64,000 nt of DNA from Siderastrea radians (GCA_964017195.1 OZ024888.1:16173701-16237700); one strand, 5' to 3'; shown: positions 44,261 to 57,254, counted from the first letter of the stretch. Notes: a model not told the origin generated them from the sequence alone. Translations and numbers: made by a program.

Positions 44261-44944
44261 TTTATTTAGTAGCAGTTCATGTTATTTGTTAACATCCGAA
44301 CGCGATGAAGATAACCCATTTAAATACTCGAATAATTTTTATTTTGGTTTTGTAAGTGAGCGCCGTTTCAAGTTCATTCAAGCGAACAGCCAATAATCCA
44401 AGGAGATTTGACAAGCCTTGACAGTTAATGACAGGATATAGAAACATTCCAAACACCAAGCAAGACGGCTCGTGAGTAAAGTAATCAAGCTGTGCTCAGC
44501 CTGTAGAATGACCTTTCGAGCTTGGTTTTACAGAACAGATCCCCAAAATATTGGAGGACAATTCGGAACACTTTCAGGCTTTTTGAGAACACTTTTCGAA
44601 AGCGAACGAGACAAAAAAAGCCGCGAAATATATTTCAGACCGAAAAGTTTCAGGACTATTTTTGAGAAACGAACACCAGTTTATTCCTTCGCGGCTCCTC
44701 TTTTAGGCTTGGCTAAATCTATATATTACTTACAGCTGTGATGGCTTTCATCTCAAGTGGACTTTTTATCTTCACTTCAGTAAGTACACTTCACTGGTGT
44801 TTCACCTTCAATTCAGTTCTCAGTGTTTCATCTTTACGTGAATATAATCAAAAATTTTTCGTGGACTTTCACTTGAAAGTCAGACTTTTAAGATTCTAAA
44901 ACGTTCTTATGAACAAGTTTCGTTGATTACAGTTGACCTAAGCC

Positions 44945-46449
44945 AGTGACTCACCGTTCAAGCGATTTTTTTAGCTCGTCTCAGCGACTGGCGAAAATCG
45001 ATAATTGGGCCTGCTACCGCGACGGCGATTCTCACCAGCTATTTTGATGGCATGTGAGATATTGGCGTTAAAATTCACTGGCATTTGGTGAAAATCGCTA
45101 ACAATCGTCTGGTGTGCGGCTCCCAAGGAAATTGGGAGCGATCGCTTGCGATCAATTTCGCCACGACGAGCGTATGAAATCACCCGTTTTGTCGCTGGCT
45201 TTAGTTAGGATTTTATCCACATACTTTTATCATTAGAATGACTCGACAGTAATATTTCGCTTTCCTTAACCGGAAGGCAGCAGGAATTGTCTTAAGCCAA
45301 AAAAAAAAGAGATAGATGCAGTGAGCGGAGGCTTGAGATGGCCATAACAAAACTACCATAAAGTTTGAAAAGTAAACGCGGCACTCTTTACTTTGTGATT
45401 TAGCTGCCTTAGTTTCCATCGCTAATTTCGGGGCTATTTACTGTCGGGAACTTCTTACTTTCGGGAGGCAAAACGCATACCAATTCAACGAAGTAAAATC
45501 TTGAGAAACATGAAAACTTACGTACAATTTTTTCAAAGGTAATTATCATTCGAGTTTCTAAAAGGAATTAATCTTTGGCGTTTGTATGTTAGTCTTCCTG
45601 TTTACAGTGGCATGATAAAACTGAAGTGGAATGGGCGGTTGCTTTCAAGCTGGATATAGTCTGAATCTCTCGAGCGCCTTGTCAGGTTGCTTGTGAGATC
45701 ATTATTTTCTGGGGGTTCGATAACTTCGGAGATTTTTATTGCTTCTTTTATAGAGTACTAACTTTCGGGGCATTGTTACAATGCTATACACAAGTTACCA
45801 GGGGAAAAGTCTTTTTGTGGTTCAGGAAAATAATATTATGAATCATTTAATAGCGTAAGCCATGGAGTTTAAGTTGAGCGATGGAAAGGTATGAATTCTT
45901 TCTTGGAATGCATTCCGTAAAACACGAAACCATACTCATTCCTGTAATAAACATGACCTAAACGAATTGCGTAGATTCAAAAGTAAAATAATTAGTTGCT
46001 TTTTTTTCAAAGAAAAATTAAGTTTGGTTAAACTTGCTTTGTCGCAATGACACGTGAAAGAGATAAACAGGAAGTTCGGTTCAAGAATTTTTGTTTATGG
46101 AAGGCAAGATAAAACTCATACTACGCTTTCAAAGAAACATTCTTTTTCAGCAATAAGAAAACTTCTACTCGATAAGGTTCGTTCTCTGGATTCAGTCTTA
46201 TTGTTTACAACTTTTCTCTTAGTCTATTAGTCTAGTTTTATTGCGACATGCAGCTGAAAATGCGTGCACGAGTTCGCCGATGGACCATTGAGGCTTGTAG
46301 TGTCCAAATACTGCTAAAAGCAAAGAAATTGCATGAAACGGCTAAATTACTTCGTTAAGCCCGATAAAAGCTTCAAGAAAACGAGCACGCGAACGATCTG
46401 GGAACTAATTTTCCACAAATCTTTGACATCTTTTCTTTGACGATCCGTC
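44945..46449. other. Shared non-coding stretch
   Basis: Counterpart of 7334-8997, without the ~350-bp block 8433-8780 but with an extra ~165 bp near 45146-45310. No gene is seen. Confidence 0.5.
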
Positions 46450-46601
46450 TACTCGAGCAAATTTTCTTTGAGAAAAGAAAACTGAGAAATGAAAACTGAC
46501 GTGCCAGTTTTCATTTTTCATTTTTCATTTGACAAACGTTCTCTTCTACACGAGCAAATTACACTTGCCGTAGAAAATTAGTCAAAGAAAATTTGCTCGT
46601 A
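46450..46601. repeat. Fold-back repeat, copy 2
   Basis: Counterpart of 8998-9150; the inner palindrome is altered by a small duplication of catttttcat. Confidence 0.65.
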
Positions 46602-46634
46602 TGCATGGGGCTCACTTCGCAAATGGGAATTAGG

Positions 46635-46719
46635 CAACCTTGTTTCCAGGGTCTCTCCTCTTCCCGTCTCTCGGCGCTCTCCAGGGGACAGGAAGATGAG
46701 ATACCCTGGGAACGAGGTT
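46635..46719. repeat. MITE with aacctcgttcccagg ends, copy 2
   Basis: Counterpart of 9185-9265. Confidence 0.65.
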
Positions 46720-47575
46720 AGGAATTGGTGTAAGATAAGGTCAAGTAAACAGTGGTACAGCCACCCTGTGTTTGTGCTTATTGCAAAGTGGAAACATAGC
46801 TGCGCTCATGCTTGTTGTGCTTGTGGGAGCCAGGCTTAGCCCCTTAAGCCCCAACAGTCAATTTCTCCTCACAATATCCCTACGTGATCAAACGTACAGG
46901 TCACGAGAATAAAGGAAATGACCACCAAACATAAAATTTCTTGATGTTTGTGCAAATTCTCTTAACAAGTACGATAAGAAATATATGGAGAACACTAAGG
47001 AGAATATGCATATTAATATTGGGGCTTAAAGGGCTAAGCCCCTGTCACACCTCATAATTGAATCACAAAGGCTCAATTAAAACTTGCTTTGACTTTTGTC
47101 TCCTTTGGCTTCAGATTCCCCGTAGCACCATATTCTTGAATCTAAAATTTGAAGCACAAAGTTCCAAACTCGGTATCTTCTTCCTCAACATCCCTTATCC
47201 CTACATTTTTGTCCGAGTTCCTTATCCCGTCAGTCTGTAATAAGGCAATATTCATTAAGCGATTAAGTTATTGTAACATTCAGTTTTTTCTGTTTTCAGT
47301 GCAATTGTGTTCTAACTGATAACAAGAAAAAAAAAATTCAAAAACCTTCCTTATATTACAATGAAAATTTGAACAGATTCATACTCCTCGAAAGCGCGCG
47401 AGGGTCGTCGAGAGAACGTGGCATTTTCAGGCCAAACGAGAAAAAGGGTTTTTACTCTCGTCAACCCTTGTTCTCATCTGTCTCGGGCTGAAGGACGGTG
47501 CCTCCTTTTGTTACTGCGCATACGTTCCCGCATATCGGGTCTGGTCCGAGATATTTAAGTTTCTAAAGGAATTTG

Positions 47576-47885
47576 CCTACTAATACAAAGGTATTTTTGC
47601 TCAGTTTATGACTATGTGTAAAAAGCAGTTCTTAGCAAAGGTCAACAGAACCCAAAAAGAAAATTAGGGCTAACCATGCATTTTTCAGAATTAATAGAGC
47701 TTCAACTTGGAAAGAAATTGCCATACATTCTTGGTATTTTGAAGCTTTTTTAAAATTATGGTTGCTTAATTATCTTTGAAAAATGCATGGTTACCCACAT
47801 TTTTCTTTTAAGATTTCAATAAACCTTGCTAATATCTGCTTTTCCCCCATAGTCATAACCTTTGCAAAAATACCTTTGTATTAGG
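47576..47885. repeat. ~310-bp fold-back element, copy 2
   Basis: Counterpart of 10324-10633, with the same terminal cctacta...tattagg pairing. Confidence 0.75.
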
Positions 47886-48487
47886 ACGCACTGCCCTTAA
47901 CACATTTAACCAACCAAATAGAGTTCAGTGCAATCCAGTGCTTATTTATTATGCAACTGTTTTTTTTAAAATCTACAGCTAGCGATATACTTCTGGGACA
48001 GTATAAAGCAAATCAATTCTATCATCACATCACCGGACCACAGGAAGGTTCAATGCGGTAGAGGAATGTTGTTATTAAGGATGTATGCCTGAAGCAATAC
48101 TGCAAGCCTTACTGAAGAAACAGCTAGCACACGGATTTCTTCAATGAGCCTTTAACTACACAAAGTGCTATATAAAAACAATATATTTCATCTAGAAAAA
48201 AATGGGAAAAATGTGTAAAACACGGTTTTCCAATCCTTTTCCTGATCTTTCGACTCTGTCAAATCATACAGAAGAAAAGTATTGTGTAACGGTCTTGAAT
48301 TGGTTATACAAATGTCGAACTTGTCATAGACCGTTTCATTGCAATTGTATAACGTGACTGTTGGTAGTAGAAGAAAGAACTTAACTATTCTCGAAATTGT
48401 AGGGGTGCTAAAACAGGCATAACGGAATGGTGTGCATTTCAGTTGTCTTGTTAAGTGTCTTTCATTTACAAAAAACAATGCTTATCA

Positions 48488-48763
48488 TTTATTTCGTCAC
48501 AATAAAAACAAACATTTACACTGTGGAGCTGGCGCTTAAAGGAGTGCTTCTGCACTCGCCTCGGCAGTAAACGGCGGGGTCGATGATCTTATGTGAGACC
48601 CTTACGCCTGGCTATGACATGCTGATGAGTCCTAACAAGGACGAAACAGCTGTCCACGGCTGTCACTGCCCGGGTGATATGGCTGTGCGCATGCGTAAGG
48701 TACTGGCCATACCGTGGAGTTGTGTCGTGTGACCATTGCATTCAGATGGTTTATTTCGTCACA
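48488..48763 (+). mobile_element. 248-bp SINE-like insertion flanked by a 14-bp direct repeat
   Basis: The insert is 48502-48749. The sequence tttatttcgtcaca flanks it at 48488-48501 and 48750-48763, while copy 1 has it once. Near its left end lie an A-box-like tggcgcttaaagg and a weaker B-box-like gggtcgatgat, suggesting a tRNA-derived Pol III head. The body contains the hammerhead-like core. A 14-bp duplication is typical of LINE-mobilised SINEs. Copy 1 has ~43 bp after the target that copy 2 lacks, so the site history is not fully simple. Confidence 0.75.
48601..48700 (+). ncRNA. Hammerhead-ribozyme-like motif
   Basis: The core CTGATGA is at 48622-48628. Stem II is GTCC/GGAC around TAACAA (48629-48642), then GAAA at 48643-48646. 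Stem III is seven pairs (ACAGCTG with CGGCTGT, one G-U) around TCCA. It ends with the cleavage-type triplet GTC at 48662-48664. This gives every conserved core position of a hammerhead in order. Stem I is less certain: an outer 8-bp helix ccttacgc/gcgtaagg (48600-48607 with 48693-48700) and a partial gcctgg/ccgggt helix are possible, but the two pairs next to the core mismatch. It may therefore be a decayed ribozyme or need tertiary contacts. It would cleave after C48664. Confidence 0.65.
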
Positions 48764-48930
48764 TATACATTTTTGAGTGAATGAGGTTACAAAAATTAAC
48801 ACTGGGTTCCAGAAAAATCGCCTTTAACGTTAGTGAAAAGACACTGGGAACAAGCTTTTAAAGATGACGCAATAGGCGCGCTGTGCATTATTTGGTTGTG
48901 CTGCGATAGAGACGCTTCCTGCAGTAACAA

Positions 48931-50784
48931 AGGTGGCTAGCCTGGATTTTATAAGACCACACCACCCATCATTTAACAGCTGATACTTCACAGTAAGAAC
49001 TCGGTAGGGCTGGCGACTTTACCCATCTACTACACATTGAACAAACATTTCAAAAAAGTTAGTTTGATCAACTTCGGTGTTACCATAGCAATACAGTGAT
49101 GACGCCATGCATTTCACATTACATATCTCCCATTTTCTCGAAATCTAGACATAAACTTTGAAAACGACCTAATGTTCTAGCAGGCCACATGTAGGTCTCC
49201 CCGATTGAAAAGTTTCAAGAAATTCTCTAAGAGCGTTTTCGCAAAAAATTTAGGTTTCTTATTCGTCAAAACCAGTGCTCTCCAGTCGAACTGAAATAAC
49301 GGTTTCGCGGTATATTATACCTGCAGCATAGGACTTCTTTCCAGGAGAATTTCTCACAATTTCCTTCATTCGATTTTCTTCGATGTCGCAATTAGTGATG
49401 CCCTAAGTAAGTCCATTTTACTGCAAGTAGAAAACTTTTTGTTACGGTTACGGGAGCTGTAACCGAAAAACTAGCCGATGGATTTTTTCTTAACCAAGTA
49501 ATCTGAAGTTTAGCATGTGCAGCTCCATCCCCGTAAATCTCAAGTGCATTGAATCATTTTAAGGATATGAAATGGAGCCAAGAATTTAGGGAACTTTTAC
49601 ATTTATCCACGAGACTGTCAATGCCGTATTATTGTTGACAACTGATATCTTTCGGAATTTTTTCTTTTGTCTTTATTTCACATACTTGCATACGACTGCC
49701 AAAACTTTTTTGGTGAGAATTTTTCTTTTTGCTTAATGTCAGAGTATTTTATGTATTTTTAATAGAACACAGCTGGTTGTGGCGCGGTTTTAATAGAATC
49801 AATCCATAAACCGTAACCGTGTTTTTCGCTTTAAAAAAGAATTGGACCTTCTCCGAGTTTCTATATTCAAGCGAGGGCTATTTTGCAAAAATCTAAGAAT
49901 GGCTAACGGTAGCGTGTCTACAGCTTTATGCTAATTGCCATTGTACAAAGAGTAAAACTGAACGTGCATTCCTGCAGTGGTTCACAAATATGCTGAATAT
50001 AGACAAAAGAGAAATTTCTGAAAAAAAAAATCAGCTGTCAACAGATAATATGGACTTGTGGTTTCATGAAGGAATGTAAAAGTTTCCTATATTTTTTGCT
50101 TTATTTCCATGCCTTGTAGTGATTCAATGCACTTGAAATTTACGGAGAAAGTGTAGGATACCTTGAAGATTAGATTAAAACGTTGAGAAAAAATCCATCG
50201 ACTAGTTCTGGAATTAGGGCTCCCGTAACAAAGATGTTACTACTTGCAATAAAATGAGCATATCTTAAGCAATACTTGTAGCAACGTCAAAGAAAATCAA
50301 ATCAAGGAAATTGCGTGAAATTCTTCTGGTAGGTAGTTTTACGCTACAGCTATAATATGATGTGAAAACGTCGTTTCAATCTACGCAGAAAACATTGATC
50401 TTGACGAATTAACAAAAGAAAATTCGATCTTTAATTTTTTTTCAAGGAAAATATTCAACCGGATTTTTTTCGCAAATGCTCTCATAAAATTTCTTGAAAC
50501 TTTCCAGTCAGGAAGGCGTTCACGTGTCCTATAAGGGACATAAGGTCGTTTTTACAGTTTAGGTTTATATAGATGTCAAGGAAATTGGAGATATGTAAAA
50601 TATGTGACGTCACGGCCGTGTTGCTATGGTAACACCGGTGTCAATCAAACTAACTTTTTCGTAAAGTCTGTTCAATGTGTAGTAAATGTTTAAAGTCTCT
50701 AGTCCTATCAAGCTCTGACAGTGAATCATCAGCCGTTGAAATGTTGGGTGGTATGGACTGAACAAAATCAAGGCGAGCCACCTT
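48931..50784. repeat. Giant fold-back element, copy 2
   Basis: Counterpart of 11461-13362 and ~50 bp shorter. Arms pair in the same imperfect way around a loop near 49.8 kb. Confidence 0.8.
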
Positions 50785-51688
50785 AAATAAATAAAATAGT
50801 TTTCATAATACCTGTAAAAACCCCACTAATTTATACGTGGAAATTAAAACAAGACAAAGAAACAAACTTAGAATTCAAATTAAACGGAATCTTTGTAGCA
50901 GGCATGCCATCAACAAAAATAGGTCAAGTTTAAGAACATTTATACCGGCCAGTAATGTTTGTTTTTTTCATTTCTTCCAGAGTGATTTAGAGGGAAATAT
51001 TATAAACTTTACTTGTTTATAAGACAGTGACTGACAAAGTCATCAAAAGATAACATTAACGAGAGAATATTACACGGCTGTTCATTATATCGTAGGATAT
51101 CAAATCAGTGACTTGATATCGCTGGAAATCAGGATAGTCGACAGAGGTTGTTTACCATTAACTTGACAAACCGTTTGGTCCATGGATTGTGTTTATAGCG
51201 GTTCGCCGAATCTCCAATTGGAAATTAGGATAGAGATTTGCCCTTTTTCATCTACCAGAATTTGCACGGTGAGCCTGGAACCAAACTGAGTGGCATGCGT
51301 CAAATTTGGCGATGGAAAGATGGAAAGAAGTAAGTTTCCGTTCGCAAATTTCCGTTCACAAATTCCGTTCTAAAATAGTTGACAGTTAGAATAGTCCAGT
51401 TTCCAGTTCAGCAAGACCGCTGGATAAAAAGACAAAAGGCGCATTTATGGACGGTCAGCCTCAATCTGAAGTAAAATATTCACGGATACCAGCGAGAAGA
51501 TAAACTATTTAAAACTCCGTGTAATGTTTTTATTTTAAAAATTCAGCACTTTCCTGCTGGTATTTGTGAATATTTTACTTCAGAGTGAGACTCGAAGCTC
51601 GAAACTCGAATATTCTGGATTACCTTTTGAGAAAGACAGACCAAAAACTACTTTCCATTTACATTCCAACCGAAATGTTCGAAAGAGT
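50785..51688. other. Shared non-coding stretch
   Basis: Counterpart of 13363-14306; no gene recognised. It runs uninterrupted into the LINE relic, showing the pre-insertion state of the site that holds the 1369-bp element in copy 1. Confidence 0.5.
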
Positions 51689-52430
51689 AATTGGTGAAGA
51701 ACCAGAGCTTCTGATTTGCCTTTTTCCAATCTGACGTTTATCTGCGGTGCTGCCTCAAACCACGTTAATCTACCGAATTTTGTTCCCAACAATTTAGATA
51801 AAACCAAAATATCAAGATATAAAGATATAATGAAACAGAAGTATATCACTCAGTGGCGGCATTCAGTTAATTATACAAGGAAATTAGAGTTTTATAATAC
51901 GTTTAAACATTGTTATGAAATTTCAAGTTTAAACCTAACTAGAAAAACAATCAATAGAAAGGCTCTGGTAAAATTAAGCGTAAGCAATCATAAACTTATG
52001 ATCGAAACTGGAAGGTATAACCAAACTCCTCACGACAAAAGGTTATGTCCAGTTTGTGACTCCAATGCAATTGAAGATGAAATTCACTTCCTCTGCTATT
52101 GCCCGAAATATTTCAAACTTAGAAATGAATTTTTCGCTCAAATACAAAGTCATCTCCATAATTTTCAGCAGCTATCTTACTCGGACCTGGTGATTAAACT
52201 GATGAACTCCGAAGATATTTATCTTAATTTACGATTGACGAATTATATTTCATTATTGAATAATTTGCGTGACAGTATCCTGTAATCTAAGAATGATGTC
52301 ACTTGATTATCTGTTATTAATATCATAATAATTATTTCTTTTTCTTGTTGTTCTTGTTTTAACGTACCTTTTGCAATACTGTAAATAATTATAGTCATGC
52401 AAATAAAGGTTATTGTTATGTTACGCCTAC
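51689..52430 (+). pseudogene. LINE 3' relic, copy 2
   Basis: Same C-terminal ORF2 tail as at 15694-16430, with the CPVCDSN...HFLCYC knuckle. It has a 3-nt deletion (EISSLNLT against EISSYLNLT) and an earlier stop, ending the frame at 52285. Confidence 0.75.
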
Positions 52431-52476
52431 AAGTGGGCACAATGAGCTTCCTCCAAAAAGTCTTATTTTATGTTAA

Positions 52477-52488
52477 CCCCCCCCCCCC
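52477..52488 (+). repeat. Poly-C run, copy 2
   Basis: Shorter version of the run near 16478. Confidence 0.75.
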
Positions 52489-52845
52489 GGAGGAAGACCC
52501 GTAGAAAAATGATGGGGTGATTCTCGTACCGTATAAGGGGCAAAATTTGTGGATTGGTACTACTCAGAATGCTGAAATCGGAAATGTCCGGCATTAGAGT
52601 TATAGTGGTACCTTTTAGGGTAATATATAATCCGAAAAAATATGAGAGGAACTACTTGTCAGCCAACTGATTTTTATTTTTGTAGCATTCATTTGACACC
52701 TCTTAGGCGTGGAACTGTTTGGCGCCACGCAAACAAAACGCAATTCTGATATCGATTCTTTTTTGTTTTAATTTCTGACGATCACTCCAAGACGGTATTT
52801 TTATGTATGAAACTTAAAATAAGTAACATGTATCCAGTTTGTAAC

Positions 52846-52900
52846 TTGCATGAACCCCTGGCATATTGGTGGGACGCACTAACTGCTGAGCCCTGGGGAA
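52846..52900 (-). repeat. tRNA-derived SINE fragment, copy 2
   Basis: Counterpart of 16850-16908, with the same A-box and B-box-like blocks and a few substitutions. Confidence 0.45.
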
Positions 52901-53206
52901 GACACGTGGGCAGTGAGATCATATTTATTTAGTTTATATGTCATATACCTAGGCACAAGTATGCTACATACAAACCTAGTAACTGAAATGGGGAAGAAAA
53001 TGTTTCACTCTGATACGTTTCGTGCAACCGTCCGTTAGCAGACAAGTAGTGTCTTATACGGAATGCTTGGAAAATTTGATGCATCTTTGCGAGGATCGCT
53101 GCCAAAAGTAGAACCGACTTCGTATTCTCGCAGCGAGTCTCACAGAAATATAATAAATAAGAAAGTAAAATATATAATAAAGCAAGAGATGTTCATTTCA
53201 GGGAAT

Positions 53207-53286
53207 GTTACACTAGGCAATTTTTCGTATAACTTGTATGCCAACGACATTGCAAGACAAGTTGCAAGAAAAAACTGCCTAGTGTA
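53207..53286. repeat. 80-bp hairpin MITE, copy 2
   Basis: Counterpart of 17213-17292. Confidence 0.75.
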
Positions 53287-53314
53287 ATGGTGCCTTAACA
53301 AGCTAGCTACGGGT

Positions 53315-53391
53315 CTTTTCGAAACTTAGTTGTTAGCGCATCCGTCGGCAGGTGTGCGGAAGACCAAGGGTTCAACCCCCCTAAGAGATCA
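53315..53391 (+). repeat. tRNA-derived fragment, plus strand, copy 2
   Basis: The A-box-like tagttgttagcgcat and the B box gggttcaacccc are clearer here than in copy 1. Confidence 0.45.
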
Positions 53392-54268
53392 AGATTCTTC
53401 TTTCATTGTCACATGTTCGTAAAACAGGTTTCATGTTAATACCGTTGCCAAACGTTCTTTAACATCTTTCTCTTGTTCGTTGGACTGTGCTTTTCACTGG
53501 TAACGTAATAGTTCGCTTTGCGGACATTAAGTTGTGCGTTATAGTGGAAATACTCAGCGCGTTCCGCTTGCTATTTGGGAATGACTTTCATTAATCGGGA
53601 ACGGTTTGATTTAGGAAACGCGAACTCTGAAATTCACAACCCAACTGATGACCGCTTTTGTTTCCCTACCGACATCGATCTCAGACGTTTTTTGAGGGGA
53701 GGGGGGCGGGGGGAGGGTTGAAAATGATCACGAGATCACAAATTCGGTGACCAAGAGCTGACCCCAAGATCAGTAAACTTGAAAATACTATGAATCTTGC
53801 AATCATCATAAATACTCTCAAACTGTAACGCCGTTCCTGAAAAAAAGGTCGCCCTATGCTAGTTTTGTAAACATAACCTTAGAGAAAAATTCAGGAAAAG
53901 TGTTGTTTGAGGTCGAGATTTGTTACGGCGAGTAAAAATTCATTCATCGAAAGTTGAGCGATGCCGATCTTTACATCTTTGCCGATCTTGCAGTCCATAA
54001 ACTTGTGATCCCGCGGTTATTTTTTTCAAACCGCGGAGTGAAATCAATGGTCCGTGAAGGAAGCTTAAAAATATCCTTCTTAACGGACGTCTGAGATCCG
54101 ATCGTACGCCGACAGGTAGCCTAGCGGCCAGCCATGAATACCAGAAACCAACAAAGTCATCGAAATCTATCATTCATGGTGGGCGATCTTGACCTTTTGA
54201 CCCCGCTGAGCTGAGCTTCTAAAGAACCGATGCTATGATCTGATGACTTGAAGGTTTGCCATTTCGGC

Positions 54269-54648
54269 GATTCTCTATTTTAGAGATTCCCTATTCTAGA
54301 GATTCCCCGTTTTAGAGATTCCCTGTTTTAGAGATTCCCTAACTTAGAGATTCCCGATTTTAGAGATTCCCCGTTTTAGAGATTCCCTATTTGAGATTTC
54401 CAGTTTTAGAGATTCCCTATTTGAGAGATTCCCCGTTTTAGAGATTCCCCGTTTTAGAGATTCCCTGTTTTAGAGATTCCCTATTTTATAGATTCCCTAT
54501 TCAGAGAGATTCCCCGTTTTAAAGATTCCCCATTTTAGAGATTCCCCGTTTTAGAGATTCCCCCGTTTTAGAGATTCCCTATTTTAGAGATTCCCTATTT
54601 TAGAGATTCCTCATTTTAGAGATTCCCTAGTTTAGAGATTCCCCGTTC
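54269..54648 (+). repeat. 16-bp minisatellite, copy 2 (~24 units)
   Basis: Same consensus as 18508-18857, with about one or two more units and a different arrangement of variant units, as expected for a mutable array. Confidence 0.92.
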
Positions 54649-57254
54649 CCCGTTCCCCATTCCCCGTTCCTGCTTTTAGAGATAGCCACTTTCAAATTGA
54701 ATATTGTAATGTTCCAACACTCACTACTATGCTCCATTATAATTAACATGAAAATAAATAAAATACCACAGAAAACAGGTTTATGTTGGTTACAAGTATA
54801 AATGAAAAGAGTCTAAGGAGACAACGACAATTTTGTAGAACTGGAACTGCTGGAAGCCATCTTTTTACTACTTTGTAACCAGGGCTAGTCTTAAAATGTG
54901 GTACCCGGGCCGGTGTCTTGTGTGGGAATCCCATGGTTTTGGCAAAGTTTTTATAAAGTACAAAGAGCCGCAGAAACTTTGCACTATTATTCCAGCATAA
55001 TGCTCGATGCTTTTGCCTCACTATTATGCTCAAAGTTATGCCGGCATAATGTGGACAACCCTATCCAACAGAAGCCTTGTTCCAAATAAGGAATGATGAT
55101 TGGTTTATTATTGACATCTGGCGAATGTTCACGTGCAAGGAGCAGATTGTTGGCGGCTTGACGTATATGACCTGATCTGTGTTCGCTCAACAAATATAAA
55201 TCGCAAGTGCTTTTATCCGCGAAGAAATGGTCTGCTGTTATACAACTGTGAAGAATAATTTCATAAAAACAAGTGTGCTGTAAATGCACAAGAAAAGTTC
55301 CTGAAAATTGAGAAAAATTCCATGTAATGTCAAACTGCCTGAAACCAACAGCCGCCAACGGTTTCGTATTTCGCGTGTGAACCTTTGGCTGATGTAACAA
55401 CCCAATCAACATTCGTTACTTCGAATGAGTCTACCGTTGGAGGATTTCAATCTTCAATTTAAAAGTGGAATTTTGATTCCAATAATGCAATGTGTTCCCG
55501 ATTGATGAAAATCGTTTCTAAATAACGAGCGGAACGCTCTGAGTATTTTGACTATAAAATTATGAGGATTTCAGTCGTAAAACAGGATTTAGAACTTAAA
55601 TACCACTTCGTATTTTTGTTCAAACTGATGTTGTTTAAATTGGCTTTGAAGGCTCGTGTTTGTTCTTCCTTTTCATGGTTCGACTAGTTCTTCCTTTGTT
55701 GCTCCTTTTAAGGATAATTAAAATTATCACTTGAAGATTTAACATTGAAAAGACTATATTTCGCGACAAAAGCTTTGCAATTGTTGGAAAATTATTGGCT
55801 TTTTCTTGTAATGAATATGCAAAGTTCTTCCTTATCGTTACTGAAATTTTTATTTAAAAACTCCCGAAAAACTCGAAAATTTGATGCTTTGAAAATCTCC
55901 ACATATTAGTTCCACATATTCAATTCTTCTGGCTGCTACAAAAGCTTGGGTTTAATGCTTATTTCGTGTTTCATTTTTTCCTGAATCACCAGCAGGGCTT
56001 TGATAAATAAATTTATTTGCGCCCTAACTAGCTACAATAATATTGGCACCGGATACTTAATATTCAGCTTTGTGTCCTTTCCGAAATTAAACATTGATAA
56101 CTTGCTTGAGGGTGAAAATTGTACCGCACGTTTTGGCAATTATAGATCGAGGATAATTTTAGGGAACTGACTTGTAGTAAGGTTCTCGCTTATTTCTATA
56201 AACATGCCGAATTGTGTTTTCGCAATTGTAAACATCCTTAACTTTAAAACCACCGAAACGTCCACAATAGTAATTAAATGTTCTCAATTCTATTTTGGGA
56301 AAAATTAAAAAGCAAATAATACAAGGGAAATTACCATAGAGTTCATTTATGTATCTCGTAATGGTCGCTTGTTATGATTTCGTCTGCGTGATCAAGAGTT
56401 AGTGTCGCAGTGTACAGCTTAATAAACTGCTCAATAGTTTTCACTTCAACGGTCACACATTGTCTTATCCACAGAATGTCTTACACAACATAATAAACAC
56501 ATTACAGAAAAGCCATACTCGATCTCTCTCCTCCGCAGAGGCCTCCTACAGTCGCGCTGGGTAGAAACGTGCGGAGGCTGGTAAGAGAGAAAAATTAAAG
56601 CGCGCGGGGAACGCCTTTTCCCTCTTCCCATCGTTCTCCGCGCTCCCTGCGCTCCCGTTTTCTCTCTTCAGTGCTCCCGTGTTTTTTCTTTCACTGGTGT
56701 TTACTAACGGGAGCCTCTGCGGAGGAGAGAGATACTCGATAGCTTTCACTTGACTGCATGGTCACCTATTAAGGATTTCATCTATAAGCTATTAGCAGGC
56801 CGCAAGAGGATTACGATGTCACATCCGGGGCTGGTAACTTTGTTTTCCTTGCAGCTGACGCACCCAAGATTTCCTTTCGACGGAATATGCGTTCGGAAAG
56901 CTGACATGGCTCGGATTTAACTGTGATAAGAGACAGAACTTTCTTTGGGGAGGTGTCCCCATGAACTTTCGCAGCATCGGAAGATTAACTTCTTTTGTTT
57001 TCGGAAGGTAAAATGTGTCGGTTAAAGTGCGAAATAAGCCAGCCAGCGTTTTCGGGAAGCGAAGAGGAGTTTCCGATCTCTAAATCTCTTGCGACTTAAC
57101 ATTTTCAGCTAAAGAATCCCATTAACCATCTCTAATCAACCTATTTTCGCTTACATAAATGTGCCTTAGAAGGCCCTCAAACAAACTGAGAAAACTACCA
57201 ACATCCTGCATTCTCTTAATTTTTACTTACAGAACAGCAAGCTACATTTATTTT
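54649..57254. other. Shared non-coding stretch downstream of GPCR copy 2
   Basis: Counterpart of 18858-21194. It contains the MITE 56524-56731 and an extra ~55 bp with ttatgctcaaagttatgccg near 54975-55030. No gene is called. Confidence 0.5.
56515..56740. mobile_element. 208-bp MITE with 9-bp target duplication (copy 2 only)
   Basis: The element spans 56524-56731. It starts ctctctcctccgcagaggc and ends with gcctctgcggaggagagag. The duplication atactcgat is at 56515-56523 and 56732-56740. Copy 1 has the single site near 20656. The interior is GC-richer than its surroundings. Confidence 0.9.

Larger units (their letters stand above)
40595..44944. mobile_element. 4.35-kb repeat nest inserted in copy 2
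   Basis: Copy 1 is continuous across this point near 7325-7334 (…gagagggga… to gtgactcaccg). The block holds several separate repeats: a hairpin at 40815-40927, paired repeats at 41737-41879, an inverted copy of the 618-772 family at 42160-42405, a GTCC tract at 42776-42810, and a triple ~215-bp repeat from 43616. I see no intact transposase or reverse transcriptase. It may have arrived as one composite insertion or as several. Confidence 0.75.
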
